DNA of 25,122 nt, taken from Lachnoclostridium sp. UBA7215. GTDB lineage: Bacteria > Bacillota > Clostridia > Lachnospirales > Lachnospiraceae. The notes below the pieces were generated by a model, which made no database searches, was not told the DNA's origin, and saw only the letters and a list, made by a program, of their open reading frames with translations. Location of the stretch: positions 17,304-42,425 of the forward strand of contig DKUB01000076.1 in assembly GCA_002490465.1 (NCBI GenBank), given 5' to 3'. Numbering within the stretch: the stretch's first letter is position 1; every line of letters begins with the position of its first letter. Shown piece by piece: positions 1 to 6,667 of the stretch. The position numbers and the translations under genes were made by a program.

Positions 1-21
1 TCCCAGCTGAGCTAAGATCCC
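1..21 (-). tRNA. tRNA gene, 5' part only (cut by window edge)
   Basis: Read on the minus strand, the first 21 bases give a 7-nt acceptor strand (GGGATCT), the U8-A9 pair, a D-stem strand GCTC and a D-loop AGCTGGGA. The anticodon lies outside the window, so the amino acid cannot be assigned; Val or Ala would fit this D-arm style but that is a guess. A consensus promoter sits just upstream. Confidence 0.8.
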
Positions 22-47
22 AGACACTCATTAAAAGCGACTACTTT

Positions 48-75
48 ATTATAACAGATAAATAACGCTTGTCAA
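48..75 (-). promoter_or_regulatory. Consensus vegetative promoter of the partial tRNA gene
   Basis: On the minus strand a perfect TTGACA (75-70) is followed by 16 nt and a perfect TATAAT (53-48). The tRNA 5' end at 21 lies about 27 nt below the -10 box, allowing a short 5' leader. Perfect boxes are typical of stable-RNA genes. Confidence 0.8.
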
Positions 76-135
76 CACTTTTCTTTAATTAATTCTTTTT
101 CACCGGATTTCCGATGGATTTGCATTATCCCGATA

Positions 136-681
136 CTACTTTACCAGTTCTAAAAATTCATCTTTTGTTAATCCATACAAAATTTCGTCATAAAACTTTC
201 CATCTGTAAATACTGTATTTCTACGTCTTCCCTCAACGACAAGACCTATATTTTCACAAAGTCTATTAGATGGTTCATTATACGAATAGACACTTGCATT
301 AAATTTTTGACATCTTAACTGATTAAAATAGAACTTCATAATCATAAATAAAGCTTCTTTTGCATAACCTTTTCTTTGAAATTCTGGCTTAATAAAAATG
401 CCACTCGTAAAAACCCCCACTCTGCTATCTTCTATAGACGGAGAAGCCATTCCCACCCTGTTCTTATCTTTATCCTCAATAATAAGAAACGGTGAAGAGT
501 TATCATTGCCTTTTGAAGCTTGTTCCAAAGCAAAATCTGCGCATGCTTTATGCGACATTGGAACTCTTATATCGGATTCATTTTTTTGTATATCCATATC
601 CTGCAAAGTCTCATAGAAAAAAACCGCATCGCTTTCTTCCATGGCTCTCAAATAAATGATATCACCCTGCCAATAATTCAT
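136..681 (-). CDS. GNAT-family N-acetyltransferase (RimJ/RimL-like)
   Basis: A 181-residue protein of the usual single-domain GNAT length. The acetyl-CoA binding motif A is visible around residues 95-113 (IFIKPEFQRKGYAKEAL), with the Q/R-x-x-G-x-A pattern that holds the pyrophosphate. The N-terminus (LRAMEESDA) and a late NxxSxRLCExxG segment match the RimJ/RimL and spermidine-acetyltransferase-like group that modifies amines or protein N-termini. The acceptor substrate cannot be read from sequence. The start is set by GGAGG about 8 nt upstream. It stands alone, divergent from the decayed ATPase at 817 and transcribed towards the tRNA promoter, so it looks like an independent cytoplasmic housekeeping or accessory gene. 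Confidence 0.85.
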   Translation of the reverse strand: MNYWQGDIIYLRAMEESDAVFFYETLQDMDIQKNESDIRVPMSHKACADFALEQASKGNDNSSPFLIIEDKDKNRVGMASPSIEDSRVGVFTSGIFIKPEFQRKGYAKEALFMIMKFYFNQLRCQKFNASVYSYNEPSNRLCENIGLVVEGRRRNTVFTDGKFYDEILYGLTKDEFLELVK

Positions 682-745
682 ATATTATCCTCCATTTCAT
701 CTTACTGGTTGTATTTCCTGTATTTATCTCTTACACAACATGTTC

Positions 746-774
746 AGTATACCACGCTATTAAATATAATTCCA
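746..774 (-). promoter_or_regulatory. Probable promoter of the GNAT gene
   Basis: On the minus strand there is a good -10 box TATACT (751-746) preceded by TGG, giving an extended -10. A poor -35 (TGGAAT, 774-769) lies at 17-nt spacing. It sits about 65 nt upstream of the acetyltransferase start. The -10 is convincing; the -35 is weak. Confidence 0.35.
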
Positions 775-816
775 CATCTTAATTATCATAATTCCTGACC
801 AAAAATTGATGGATAA

Positions 817-1593
817 ATGAAAAACAATCCGGAAGAGCATTGGGAAAAAGCTATTGAGTCTTTTCGTCTTGATTTTGATGTGGACATTTATATTACAGGG
901 TCCAATGCCTACTTGCTCTCAACAGAATTTTCCACTCTGCTCTCCGGCAGATATGTAGAAATCCGCATGTTACCGCTATCTCATTTTGTTCCTTTGCTCT
1001 AATATTGGCAGCATCACCTCTCCCAACAGCATCGGTAATATCTTATCCCATGAAGGAGAGATCCAACCGAAAAAAAGCGATATTTTCACTAGCGATATTT
1101 TCACCGGCAAAAATTCCGCCAGGAAAAATGTCGCTGGTAAAACAGTCAATAAATATATTTCCATGCTGCGCAGTGCATTCTTCTTCTGCTCTGTTTGCAG
1201 ATACGATGGAAAAGGCAAACAGCTTCTGAAAACATTGGGCAAAAACTATATCATTGATATGGGATTTCGCAATATGCTGCTCGGCTACCGTGATGTTGGG
1301 GCCATATTATTGAAAATATTGTATTTTTAGAACTGCTTCGACGTAATTACCGTGTATACATTGGAAAAGTCGGGGAAACAGAAATCGACTTTGCAGCGGA
1401 TAAGCCAAGCGATAAGCTATATATCCAGGTGACAGAAAGTATGCAGTCACCTGAGACCCGTGAACGTGAACTCCGTCCGCTCCGCATGATACCGGACAAC
1501 TATGAAAAAATCATACTGTCAATGGATAGAAACTACATCACCTCTTATGATGGAATCAAGTCCCTGTATTTGATTGACCGGCTGCTGTCCTAG
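817..1593 (+). pseudogene. Decayed AAA_14 / DUF4143-type ATPase
   Basis: Remnant of the AAA_14-DUF4143 ATPase family, normally about 400 residues. Reading frame 1 from 817 encodes a Walker-B-downstream segment (WEKAIESF...DIYITGSNAYLLS...LSGRYVEIRMLPLS). The expected middle of about 100 residues is missing. Frame 2 from about 986 gives NIGSI...KTVNKYISMLR...KGKQLLKTLGKNYIIDMGFRNMLLGY. At 1296-1306 a small insertion moves the reading back to frame 1, giving GHIIENIVFLELLRR...YIGKVGETEIDFAADK and ending at TAG 1591. The Walker A N-terminus is absent and a TAA directly precedes 817. With an N-terminal truncation, an internal deletion, two frame changes and a palindromic insert (1076-1135), it cannot make a working ATPase. 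These proteins are common, poorly understood passengers of gut Firmicute genomes. Confidence 0.8.
1076..1135. repeat. 60-bp palindromic insert built of four 15-bp units
   Basis: Two tandem 15-mers differing only in the last base (AGCGATATTTTCACT at 1076, AGCGATATTTTCACC at 1091) are followed by two units that are imperfect reverse complements of them (GGCAAAAATTCCGCC at 1106, AGGAAAAATGTCGCT at 1121). The whole can fold as one long hairpin. Because 60 is a multiple of 3 it keeps frame, adding about 20 residues between conserved stretches of the DUF4143 remnant. It resembles a small REP or MITE-like insertion. Confidence 0.6.
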
Positions 1594-1607
1594 CGTCAAA
1601 ATATTCA

Positions 1608-1687
1608 CACAAAACACTTGTATTCCATACAAAAATCCTGTAAACTGATTTTAATTTGTTTATAAAGGAGAAAATTTATGCTTCGCA
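1608..1687 (+). repeat. 80-bp direct repeat, copy A (upstream of the RhuM gene)
   Basis: Read base by base, 1608-1687 is identical to 2735-2814 (offset 1,127 bp). It contains a promoter-like region, an AAGGAG ribosome binding site, the ATG and the next codons (Leu, Arg, first base of the fourth codon) of the DUF368 gene start. Identity stops abruptly at both ends. Copy A lies 14 bp after the stop of the decayed ATPase and feeds the RhuM gene. Confidence 0.95.
1618..1646 (+). promoter_or_regulatory. Putative promoter with overlapping dyad, driving the RhuM gene
   Basis: TTGTAT (1618-1623), a 17-nt spacer and TAAACT (1641-1646) form a moderate sigma-A-type promoter. TTGTAT-TCC-ATACAA (1618-1632) is a perfect 6-3-6 inverted repeat covering the -35 box, a plausible operator. 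An identical copy lies at 2745-2773. Confidence 0.5.
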
Positions 1688-1710
1688 GCATCTATAGATT
1701 TGTCGAATGA
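1678..1710 (+). CDS. 10-residue leader ORF overlapping the RhuM start
   Basis: The ATG of repeat copy A, served by AAGGAG (1665-1670), opens a short frame encoding MLRSIYRFVE and stops at TGA 1708-1710. That stop overlaps the RhuM start as ATGA. The RhuM ATG has no purine-rich ribosome binding site of its own within 20 nt, so it is probably translated by coupling to this leader. The peptide shares its first three residues with the DUF368 protein (MLRNMFHG) and stays weakly similar for four more. It may be the stub of a duplicated DUF368 gene rather than a functional peptide. Confidence 0.5.
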   Translation: MLRSIYRFVE

Positions 1711-2723
1711 AGAATGATGAAATGATGAAATTAGGGAACATCCTTATTTATCAGACAGAAAAAGGCGATACCAGAATTGACGTATTTTTTCAGAATGACG
1801 ATATTTGGATGAACCAATCTGCCCTTGCCAAACTATACAATACAACTCCCCAAAACATAACTATGCATATCCGTAATATTTATGCAGACGGGGAAATAGA
1901 TGAATCTTCAACTTGTAAAGAATTCTTACAAGTTCAAACAGAGGGAAAAAGAACGATTAAAAGAAAGATAAAACATTATAATTTTAAAATGATTCTCGCC
2001 ATTGGTTATCGTGTTCGTTCCAATGTAGGAATACATTTTAGAAATTGGGCCTCTCATATATTAGAGGAATATTCCCGCAAGGGATTTGCCATGAACGATG
2101 AACGTCTCAAAAATCCTAAGCAGTTTGGAGAGGATTATTTTGATGAATTATTAGAGCGAATCCGCGAAATCAGAGCTTCTGAAAAAAGATTTTACCAAAA
2201 GATTTGTGACATATACAAAACATCCATTGATTACTCCAGTAATGACAAAGAAGCAGAAATGTTCTTTAAGACGGTACAAAACAAAATTCATTATGGGGTA
2301 CATGGACATACCGCTGCAGAAGTTATCATGCAGAGAGCAGATGCAACAAAAAATAATATGGGGCTAACTGCCTTTGAGGGGGCAAAAGTCCGAAAAAAGG
2401 ATGTAAATATCGCAAAAAATTATCTCAATAAAGATGAAATGCAGGAATTAAACAGGGTCGTAACTATGTATTTGGATTTTGCTGAAGACCAGGCTCGTAG
2501 ACATATCCCCATGTATATGAAAGACTGGGAAACCTACCTCAATAATTTTCTAAATATGACTGGACGGGAAGTGCTATCCGGTGCCGGTCACATTTCGGCG
2601 AGCCAGGCAAAGGCACATGCCTACGAACAATATGAGCTTTATAATGAAAACAGGAAAAAGATAGATACAGATGAGGTTGACTTGTTAATTGAGGAAACGG
2701 AGCATATAAAAAAAGAAAAGTAA
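1707..2723 (+). CDS. RhuM-family protein
   Basis: A 338-residue soluble protein of full family length matching the virulence RhuM family (named after a gene of the Salmonella SPI-3 island). The N-terminus ILIYQTEKGDTRIDVFFQND and the following WMNQSALAKLYNTTPQNITMHI look like the family's helix-turn-helix-like head. A conserved core follows around residues 120-230 (RNWASHILEEYSRKGFAMND, YGVHGHTAAEVI, and ADATKNNMGLTAF). The biochemical role is unknown; the family is scattered on islands and near restriction-modification or toxin-like genes. The gene lies exactly between two 80-bp direct repeats, with translation apparently coupled to a 10-codon leader. A weak AT-rich 8-bp hairpin (2713-2732) spans its stop codon. 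The intact gene contrasts with the broken genes on either side, suggesting recent arrival. Confidence 0.85.
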   Translation: MKNDEMMKLGNILIYQTEKGDTRIDVFFQNDDIWMNQSALAKLYNTTPQNITMHIRNIYADGEIDESSTCKEFLQVQTEGKRTIKRKIKHYNFKMILAIGYRVRSNVGIHFRNWASHILEEYSRKGFAMNDERLKNPKQFGEDYFDELLERIREIRASEKRFYQKICDIYKTSIDYSSNDKEAEMFFKTVQNKIHYGVHGHTAAEVIMQRADATKNNMGLTAFEGAKVRKKDVNIAKNYLNKDEMQELNRVVTMYLDFAEDQARRHIPMYMKDWETYLNNFLNMTGREVLSGAGHISASQAKAHAYEQYELYNENRKKIDTDEVDLLIEETEHIKKEK

Positions 2724-2734
2724 TCTTTTCTTCC

Positions 2735-2814
2735 CACAAAACACTTGTATTCCATACAAAAATCCTGTAAACTGATTTTAATTTGTTTATAAAGGAGAAA
2801 ATTTATGCTTCGCA
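2735..2814 (+). repeat. 80-bp direct repeat, copy B (5' end of the DUF368 gene)
   Basis: Identical to 1608-1687. Here it is in its probable native place: promoter, AAGGAG (2792-2797) and start codon lead into the intact DUF368 gene. Confidence 0.95.
2745..2773 (+). promoter_or_regulatory. Putative promoter with overlapping dyad, driving the DUF368 gene
   Basis: TTGTAT-N17-TAAACT with the 6-3-6 inverted repeat TTGTAT-TCC-ATACAA over the -35 box, as in the upstream copy. The start of the DUF368 gene follows about 32 nt after the -10 box. Confidence 0.5.
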
Positions 2815-3677
2815 ATATGTTTCATGGATTATGTATGGCTCTCGCTGACAGCGTACCTGGGGTATCCGGCGGGACGATTGCCTTCATACTTGGTTTTTAT
2901 GACAATTTTATCGGTTCCATTCACGATTTGGTATTTGGGAAAATGGAGCAAAAGAAAAAAGCTCTTGTCTATCTTATTAAACTTGGCATCGGCTGGGTCA
3001 TTGGAATGGCACTTGCCGTCCTTGCCCTCTCCGCCCTGTTCTCCAGCCATATTTACTTAGTCAGTTCCCTGTTTATCGGCTTTGTTATCGGCGCCATTCC
3101 GCTCGTTGCCAGACAGGAGATGGACAGCATACGGCAGTTTGGAAAAGGGATTCCCTTTCTTCTGCTCGGCATACTGCTTGTGGCAGGCATTACTTATATG
3201 AATGGACAATCCGCCACCACATCTATGGATTTATCGGTCTTTGACTGGGGCACAGGCATCCGTCTGTTCTTTATCGGCATGATAGCCATCTGCGCCATGT
3301 TCCTTCCCGGCATTTCGGGCTCTACGCTGCTGTTGATTTTCGGTGCATACATTCCTGTTATTACAGGGGTAAAGGAAGTGCTTCACCTTCATCTTAACTA
3401 TATGCCGCTTCTTGTATTTTTCGGTCTTGGCGTTATAACCGGAGCGCTCTCCATTGTCAAATTGATTCAGTTCTGTCTGGAGCGTTTTCGCCCCCAGACC
3501 ATTTACTGCATCCTCGGAATGATGACTGGTTCCCTGTACGCTATTGTAATGGGACCCACTACGCTGGAAACAGCATTACCGGCACTCTCGTTCGGTACAT
3601 TTAATATTATTGCCTGCGTTCTCGGACTGGCACTCGTTCTCGGACTTCAGTTTTTAAAGGAGAAAAATGACGCATGA
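2805..3677 (+). CDS. DUF368 membrane protein (PopT-type undecaprenyl-phosphate translocase family)
   Basis: A 290-residue polytopic membrane protein. The family hallmark is seen twice, as an internal repeat: ADSVPGVSGGTIAFILGFY near residues 14-32 and FLPGISGSTLLLIFGAY near 165-182, each leading into a hydrophobic re-entrant or helical segment, with about eight hydrophobic stretches in all. DUF368 proteins such as PopT have been linked to returning undecaprenyl phosphate across the cytoplasmic membrane for reuse in peptidoglycan and teichoic acid synthesis; that role is carried over by family, not shown here. The start is fixed by AAGGAG 7 nt upstream. Its promoter, ribosome binding site and first codons are duplicated upstream of the RhuM gene. 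The stop runs directly into a HAD pseudogene in the same frame. Confidence 0.88.
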   Translation: MLRNMFHGLCMALADSVPGVSGGTIAFILGFYDNFIGSIHDLVFGKMEQKKKALVYLIKLGIGWVIGMALAVLALSALFSSHIYLVSSLFIGFVIGAIPLVARQEMDSIRQFGKGIPFLLLGILLVAGITYMNGQSATTSMDLSVFDWGTGIRLFFIGMIAICAMFLPGISGSTLLLIFGAYIPVITGVKEVLHLHLNYMPLLVFFGLGVITGALSIVKLIQFCLERFRPQTIYCILGMMTGSLYAIVMGPTTLETALPALSFGTFNIIACVLGLALVLGLQFLKEKNDA

Positions 3678-4058
3678 GACAATACATGTACTTTAACAGT
3701 ATACAAAGAATTATCCACTGATTATCGTATGATATTGGCAACAAACGGAGTTGTACAGACACAAAAGAAACGTGTATCTGATTTTTTACCATATACTTAT
3801 AAACTGTATATATCGGAAGAAATGGGGGTAATAAAACCAACAAGGGATTATTTTGATTATATTCTGCGCGACTTAAATTGCCCGCCGAAACAATGTTTAA
3901 TGATAGGTGATTCGATTACCAATGATATGGCAGGGGCAAAAAAATCGTGAATGAATGTATGCTTTTATAATCCAAAACATAAAGAAGTTCCAGATAATAT
4001 TGTTTGTGATTATGAGATACATAGTTTTGCAGAATTAAAGGGAATACTTGAAAAGTAA
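3678..4058 (+). pseudogene. Truncated HAD-superfamily phosphatase (YjjG-like), with nonsense mutation
   Basis: From directly after the DUF368 stop, the same frame reads TLTVYKELSTDYRMILATNG (HAD motif II region), then SEEMGVIKPTRDYFDYIL (motif III lysine) and CLMIGDSITNDMAGAKKS (motif IV, GDSxxND). An in-frame TGA at 3948-3950 replaces the usual glycine codon. Beyond it the frame continues as MNVCFYNPKHKEVPDNIVCDYEI to TAA at 4056. The N-terminal half with the nucleophilic DxD motif and the cap domain are missing. It is the 3' remnant of a roughly 230-residue nucleotidase-like hydrolase, evidence of deletion at the DUF368 3' boundary. Confidence 0.8.
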
Positions 4059-4081
4059 TGTTATCATATTGCAGTCACGAA

Positions 4082-4123
4082 ACAGGGAAATAACTGATTT
4101 TCAGCGTATTTCTCTGTTTTTTT
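4082..4123 (+). terminator. Rho-independent terminator after the HAD remnant
   Basis: An 11-bp stem ACAGGGAAATA / TATTTCTCTGT (4082-4092, 4107-4117; one G-U pair) is followed by a run of seven T (4117-4123). The 14-nt loop holds a second small stem (CTGA/TCAG). It isolates the left flank from the transporter operon. Confidence 0.75.
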
Positions 4124-4177
4124 GTAGCATTTTGAAAATAAGCACGCACCGTTGATTTGTTAAGGATTATTTCATAA

Positions 4178-4210
4178 TTTCTCTGATAAGCTAAGGGCAT
4201 AACAGAGAAA
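4178..4210 (+). promoter_or_regulatory. Inverted repeat upstream of the ABC/two-component operon
   Basis: TTTCTCTG (4178-4185) and CAGAGAAA (4203-4210) are perfect reverse complements with 17 nt between. They lie 75-107 nt upstream of the permease start. A weak promoter candidate overlaps (TTGATT at 4152, 17 nt, TAATTT at 4175). The site could bind one of the OmpR-type regulators encoded downstream, or be an RNA hairpin. There is no T-run after it. Confidence 0.35.
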
Positions 4211-4284
4211 CGCAGGACCGTGTCAAATAATTTTGCCACCGGCGGTTCCTCGAACAAAATGCGTTCTCGGATTGGAGGGAGAAA

Positions 4285-6633
4285 ATGTACTTTCGTTTAT
4301 TAAGAAAAGATTTGAGACGAAAAAAAACACTGAACGTAATCATGTTAATATTTATGATTCTCGCATCCACATTTATTGCCAGCAGCATGAATAATATGAT
4401 TACCGTTGCCTCGGCGCTGGATGACTACTTTGAACTGACCGGCGTACCGGATTACTGGACGGCCACAACCTACAAAGGTGAGGCTGAGCGCCTCAGGGAA
4501 TTTACCGAAGAAAATGGATATGGACTGGACACCATAAAGCTAATCCAGGTTGACCCCCGGGACACAGCTATTGAGGGTGAAAAATTTGAGTATGAAAATA
4601 CTCTTGTACTATCAGCTGTTGGCGGCACAAAAATATTCGACAGTATGGGAAAGGAAATAACCCATGTAGCAGATGGGGAAATCTACGTCAGCTCTGAAAT
4701 ATTCCACTCTGCGGACAATGACTTTTATGAGGGATGTAAAATAACAATTAATGCCAATGGCGTGAAAAAAGACTTTACCCTGAAGGGATACACAAAAGAT
4801 GCGTTATTTGGCTCCGCCATGATGGGCATGACACGTTTTCTCGTCAGTGATGGAGATTTTGCTCTGTTTGATGTGAAAGACAGCAACGTGTTCTATTCCT
4901 GCTATATCCATATGGACGATAACGCTTTCATGGATAAATTCAACAACCTTAGCTTGAAATCCACGATAAACGCCGACCGCCCTACAATGAAAATGATGTA
5001 TATCATGGACACTCTCGTTGCGGCAGTTATTCTTATCGTAAGTCTGTGCCTGATTTTGATTTCCATGGTTATTCTGCGCTTTACCATACTCTTTACCATG
5101 AGTGAGGAATTTCGGGAAATTGGCGTTATGAAAGCCATTGGTATCCCAAACAGCAAAATCCGGGGACTTTATATTATAAAATATTTTGCCATCTCTTTTA
5201 CCGGGGCATTGATCGGGCTTTTATGCAGTTTTCCTTTCAGCAGTATACTCCTGAAAAGCGTGGGTGAAAACATACTGATTTCCGGGCAGGGCAAGTATTA
5301 CCTTAACATAATCTGTGCTATCGGCACAGCGGCAGCTATTGTGTTGTTCTGCTATTTCTGTACAAGGAAAATAAAAAAATTCTCCCCGATTGATGCTATC
5401 CGAAACGGGGAAAAGGGAGAGCGGTATTCCAAAAAGGGATTCCTCCACCTGAGCAAGTCAAAGCTGCCTCCGGTGCCATTTATGGCACTTAATGATATTT
5501 TCAGCAACCTGAAGAGTTATATTTCCATGATTTTAATATTCACATTGGGGCTCTTACTCATTATCCTTCCTGTGAATACAATCAATACATTACAATCGGA
5601 CAGCCTCATTACCTGTTTTAATATGGCCGAGTGCGATACCGTAATTTCGCAGGAACTCCTTTTCTCAGCGAATGGACAAAATAAAGAGAAAATCAATGAA
5701 AATATGGAGCATGTAAGGAAAGTCCTCAATGACAACAATATCCCGGCAGATGTTTTCCAGGAAATCCTGTTCCGGTTTACTATTTCTCACGGCGATAAAA
5801 AAAGCTCTTCCCTCTCCTTTATTGGCGTCGGCGAAGTTACGGCAAATCAGTATTCCTACCTTGAGGGAACACCACCGCAGAGGGAGGGAGAGGTGGCCAT
5901 AACCTTTGTGACCGCAGAGCAAATAGGGGCAGACATCGGGGACACGGTTGAAATTGATATCGGCAGCGGTAGAAAAAAATACATCGTGACGGCTCTCAAC
6001 CAGAGCATGAACAATCTCGGGGAGGGGATACGCTTCTACGAAAAAGAGGACCTTGACTTTAATTTCGCCGCAGGATACTTTGGCACACAGATTTCTTACC
6101 GGGATAATCCTGATAAGAAAATAATTCGGGACCGAATGGATGTACTGAAAAAGGCATACCCTGAATCAAATATTTACTCGGCAGGCGAATATATCAGTTA
6201 TATGATTGGCAATGTGGCAGACCAGATAAAGGATATAAAAAATCTTATCCTCGGTATTATCATCGGCATAAATATACTGATTGCCATACTGATGGTTCGC
6301 AGCTTTATAACAAGAGAAAAGAGGGAGATTGCATTATTGAAAGCCATTGGATTCCAAAATTCCTCCCTTATTGCGTGGCAGTCATTGCGGATAGGAATAG
6401 TCCTGCTGCTCTCCATACTTATTGGTACGGCAATATCAGCGCCCCTCTCCACACTGGCCATTGAACCGATTTTCCGTATGATGGGGGCATATAGTATTCA
6501 ATTCGATATTGTAAAGTCTGAGGTATATGTTCTCTACCCTGTTATTGTATTTTTTGCCACTGTTTTTGCCGCCGCAATCGGCGCTTGGCACCTCAGGAAA
6601 ATTGCCGCATCGGAAACATCAAACAATGAATAA
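4285..6633 (+). CDS. FtsX/MacB-type ABC transporter permease
   Basis: A 782-residue membrane protein with two FtsX-like permease halves. Helix 1 (about 16-40) precedes a large extracytoplasmic domain (about 40-240). Helices follow near 243-268, 295-325 and 341-360. The second half repeats the plan: a helix near 414-432, an extracytoplasmic domain to about 650, then helices near 652-672, 700-722 and 751-770. The cytoplasmic coupling motifs EEFREIGVMKAIGIPNSKI and EKREIALLKAIGFQNSSL are duplicated and typical of MacB/LolE-type mechanotransmission permeases. Such transporters move lipoproteins or peptides from the outer leaflet, or remove antimicrobial peptides; the substrate here is unknown. 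GGAGGGA lies 5 nt before the ATG. It is the first gene of the operon with its ATPase (34 nt downstream) and a regulator/kinase pair. Confidence 0.88.
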   Translation: MYFRLLRKDLRRKKTLNVIMLIFMILASTFIASSMNNMITVASALDDYFELTGVPDYWTATTYKGEAERLREFTEENGYGLDTIKLIQVDPRDTAIEGEKFEYENTLVLSAVGGTKIFDSMGKEITHVADGEIYVSSEIFHSADNDFYEGCKITINANGVKKDFTLKGYTKDALFGSAMMGMTRFLVSDGDFALFDVKDSNVFYSCYIHMDDNAFMDKFNNLSLKSTINADRPTMKMMYIMDTLVAAVILIVSLCLILISMVILRFTILFTMSEEFREIGVMKAIGIPNSKIRGLYIIKYFAISFTGALIGLLCSFPFSSILLKSVGENILISGQGKYYLNIICAIGTAAAIVLFCYFCTRKIKKFSPIDAIRNGEKGERYSKKGFLHLSKSKLPPVPFMALNDIFSNLKSYISMILIFTLGLLLIILPVNTINTLQSDSLITCFNMAECDTVISQELLFSANGQNKEKINENMEHVRKVLNDNNIPADVFQEILFRFTISHGDKKSSSLSFIGVGEVTANQYSYLEGTPPQREGEVAITFVTAEQIGADIGDTVEIDIGSGRKKYIVTALNQSMNNLGEGIRFYEKEDLDFNFAAGYFGTQISYRDNPDKKIIRDRMDVLKKAYPESNIYSAGEYISYMIGNVADQIKDIKNLILGIIIGINILIAILMVRSFITREKREIALLKAIGFQNSSLIAWQSLRIGIVLLLSILIGTAISAPLSTLAIEPIFRMMGAYSIQFDIVKSEVYVLYPVIVFFATVFAAAIGAWHLRKIAASETSNNE

Positions 6634-6667
6634 TAACACCGAATAAAATTCAGAATGGAGGATTTGT

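Noticed and set aside
98..120. Small CCGG-containing hairpin after the GNAT stop
   Set aside because: The stem is short with a G-U pair, and on the minus strand it is followed by A rather than T, so it is not a convincing terminator.
2713..2732. AT-rich hairpin over the RhuM stop codon (AAGAAAAG/CTTTTCTT)
   Set aside because: An 8-bp nearly all A-T stem with a 4-nt loop and no T-run after it is too weak to call a terminator.
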